A stretch of DNA of 6,183 bases from Anaerorhabdus sp964386325 (lineage in GTDB: Bacteria; Bacillota_I; Bacilli_A; Erysipelotrichales; Erysipelotrichaceae). This document shows positions 6,051 to 6,183 of the stretch, one piece after another (positions within the stretch are counted from its first letter, which is position 1; each line of letters begins with the position of its first letter). The translations under genes were made by a program, and so were the position numbers. A model generated the notes under the pieces. The model saw nothing but the letters and a program-made list of their open reading frames with translations. It was not told the DNA's origin and searched no databases. The stretch covers positions 1-6,183 of the forward strand of contig CAYLQY010000027.1 of NCBI GenBank assembly GCA_964386325.1, written 5' to 3'.

Positions 6051-6169
6051 AATGCACAATTAAAAATGCACAATGCACAATTGAAGGTCAAGACCAGAAA
6101 TTTTACGCAAAGTGTTCTTATATAATTTGTCCGCAAAGCGGACACAATCATCGTGCATTGTGCATTTTT
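6051..6169 (+). repeat. Small repeat element with 17-base terminal inverted repeats
   Basis: Bases 6062-6078 are the exact reverse complement of 6153-6169, a 17-base perfect inverted repeat enclosing 74 bases. The unit AATGCACAAT occurs three times on the left (6051-6060, 6065-6074 and 6072-6081, the last two overlapping) and once inverted on the right (6157-6166). The interior holds a second perfect hairpin (6128-6144). The size, AT-rich arms and lack of coding capacity resemble a MITE-like or other dispersed intergenic repeat. No target-site duplication is obvious. Apart from the hairpin and a lone TATAAT at 6121-6126, I see nothing else in 6045-6183. Confidence 0.6.
6128..6144 (+). other. 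Perfect hairpin inside the repeat
   Basis: TGTCCGC (6128-6134) pairs with GCGGACA (6138-6144) around an AAA loop, giving a seven-pair GC-rich stem. The T-run lies more than 20 bases downstream, so it is not a standard terminator alone. It may strengthen folding of the larger inverted repeat in RNA. Confidence 0.55.
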
Positions 6170-6171
6170 TT
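6153..6171 (+). terminator. Possible terminator made by the right arm of the repeat
   Basis: The right arm contains TGCA-TTG-TGCA (6154-6164), which can fold on itself, followed directly by seven T (6165-6171). Alternatively the whole arm pairs with 6062-6078, giving an A-tract, stem and T-tract with a long structured loop. Either could end transcription of the permease operon, and the symmetry would let it act in both directions. The short self-stem and long loop make efficiency doubtful. Confidence 0.35.
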
Positions 6172-6183
6172 AGACCGAAGGGA

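Noticed and set aside
6102..6126. Promoter using TATAAT at 6121-6126
   Set aside because: The -10 is perfect, but the nearest -35-like TTTACG is only 13 bases away and nothing suitable lies at 16-18 bases.
1..6183. Insertion sequence, prophage or integrase-borne island
   Set aside because: Despite the composition step, no transposase, integrase, tRNA or attachment-site repeat is visible in the window.

Overview
The window looks like DNA from a Gram-positive, clostridia-like bacterium. Supporting signs are strong purine-rich Shine-Dalgarno sites, AUG/GUG starts, a type II lipoprotein signal, and BcrA/LanF-like and ABC-2-like transporter parts. All seven genes lie on the + strand, and no RNA gene, transposase, integrase or CRISPR array was seen. 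Bases 1-5219 are mostly AT-rich (about 30% GC in hand-counted lines; gene 1 is somewhat higher). The last gene (5220-6044) is about 60% GC in the lines counted. The switch falls almost exactly on a stop/start overlap at 5218-5222.

Layout. (1) 78-662: a secreted protein with a clear signal peptide. (2) 671-706: a strong intergenic hairpin without a U-tract. (3) 727-1464: an unrecognised protein with an N-terminal signal or anchor. (4) 1478-2308: a six-helix permease-like protein. (5) 2324-2977: an ABC ATPase of the bacitracin/lantibiotic-immunity type, with Glu in the Q-loop position. (6) 2974-3747: a second six-helix permease, overlapping the ATPase by 4 bases. After a 123-base gap with a possible promoter come (7) 3871-5220, a lipoprotein of unknown function, and (8) 5220-6044, a GC-rich third permease related to the second. 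(9) 6051-6171: AT-rich inverted and direct repeats resembling a small non-autonomous element or repeat-derived terminator.

How they may work together (inference). The first five genes form one tight co-directional unit: a secreted protein, a secreted or anchored companion, and an ABC transporter with one ATPase between two different permeases. The simplest reading is a transporter that exports, senses or protects against a peptide or envelope-active molecule, with the first gene encoding a secreted partner or effector. The secreted protein has its own Sec signal, so it need not be the transported cargo. The lipoprotein and third permease may be an accessory surface module using the same ATPase, or the remnant of a separate host operon next to an acquired AT-rich block. 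I recognise no described system with exactly this gene set, but no search could be run.
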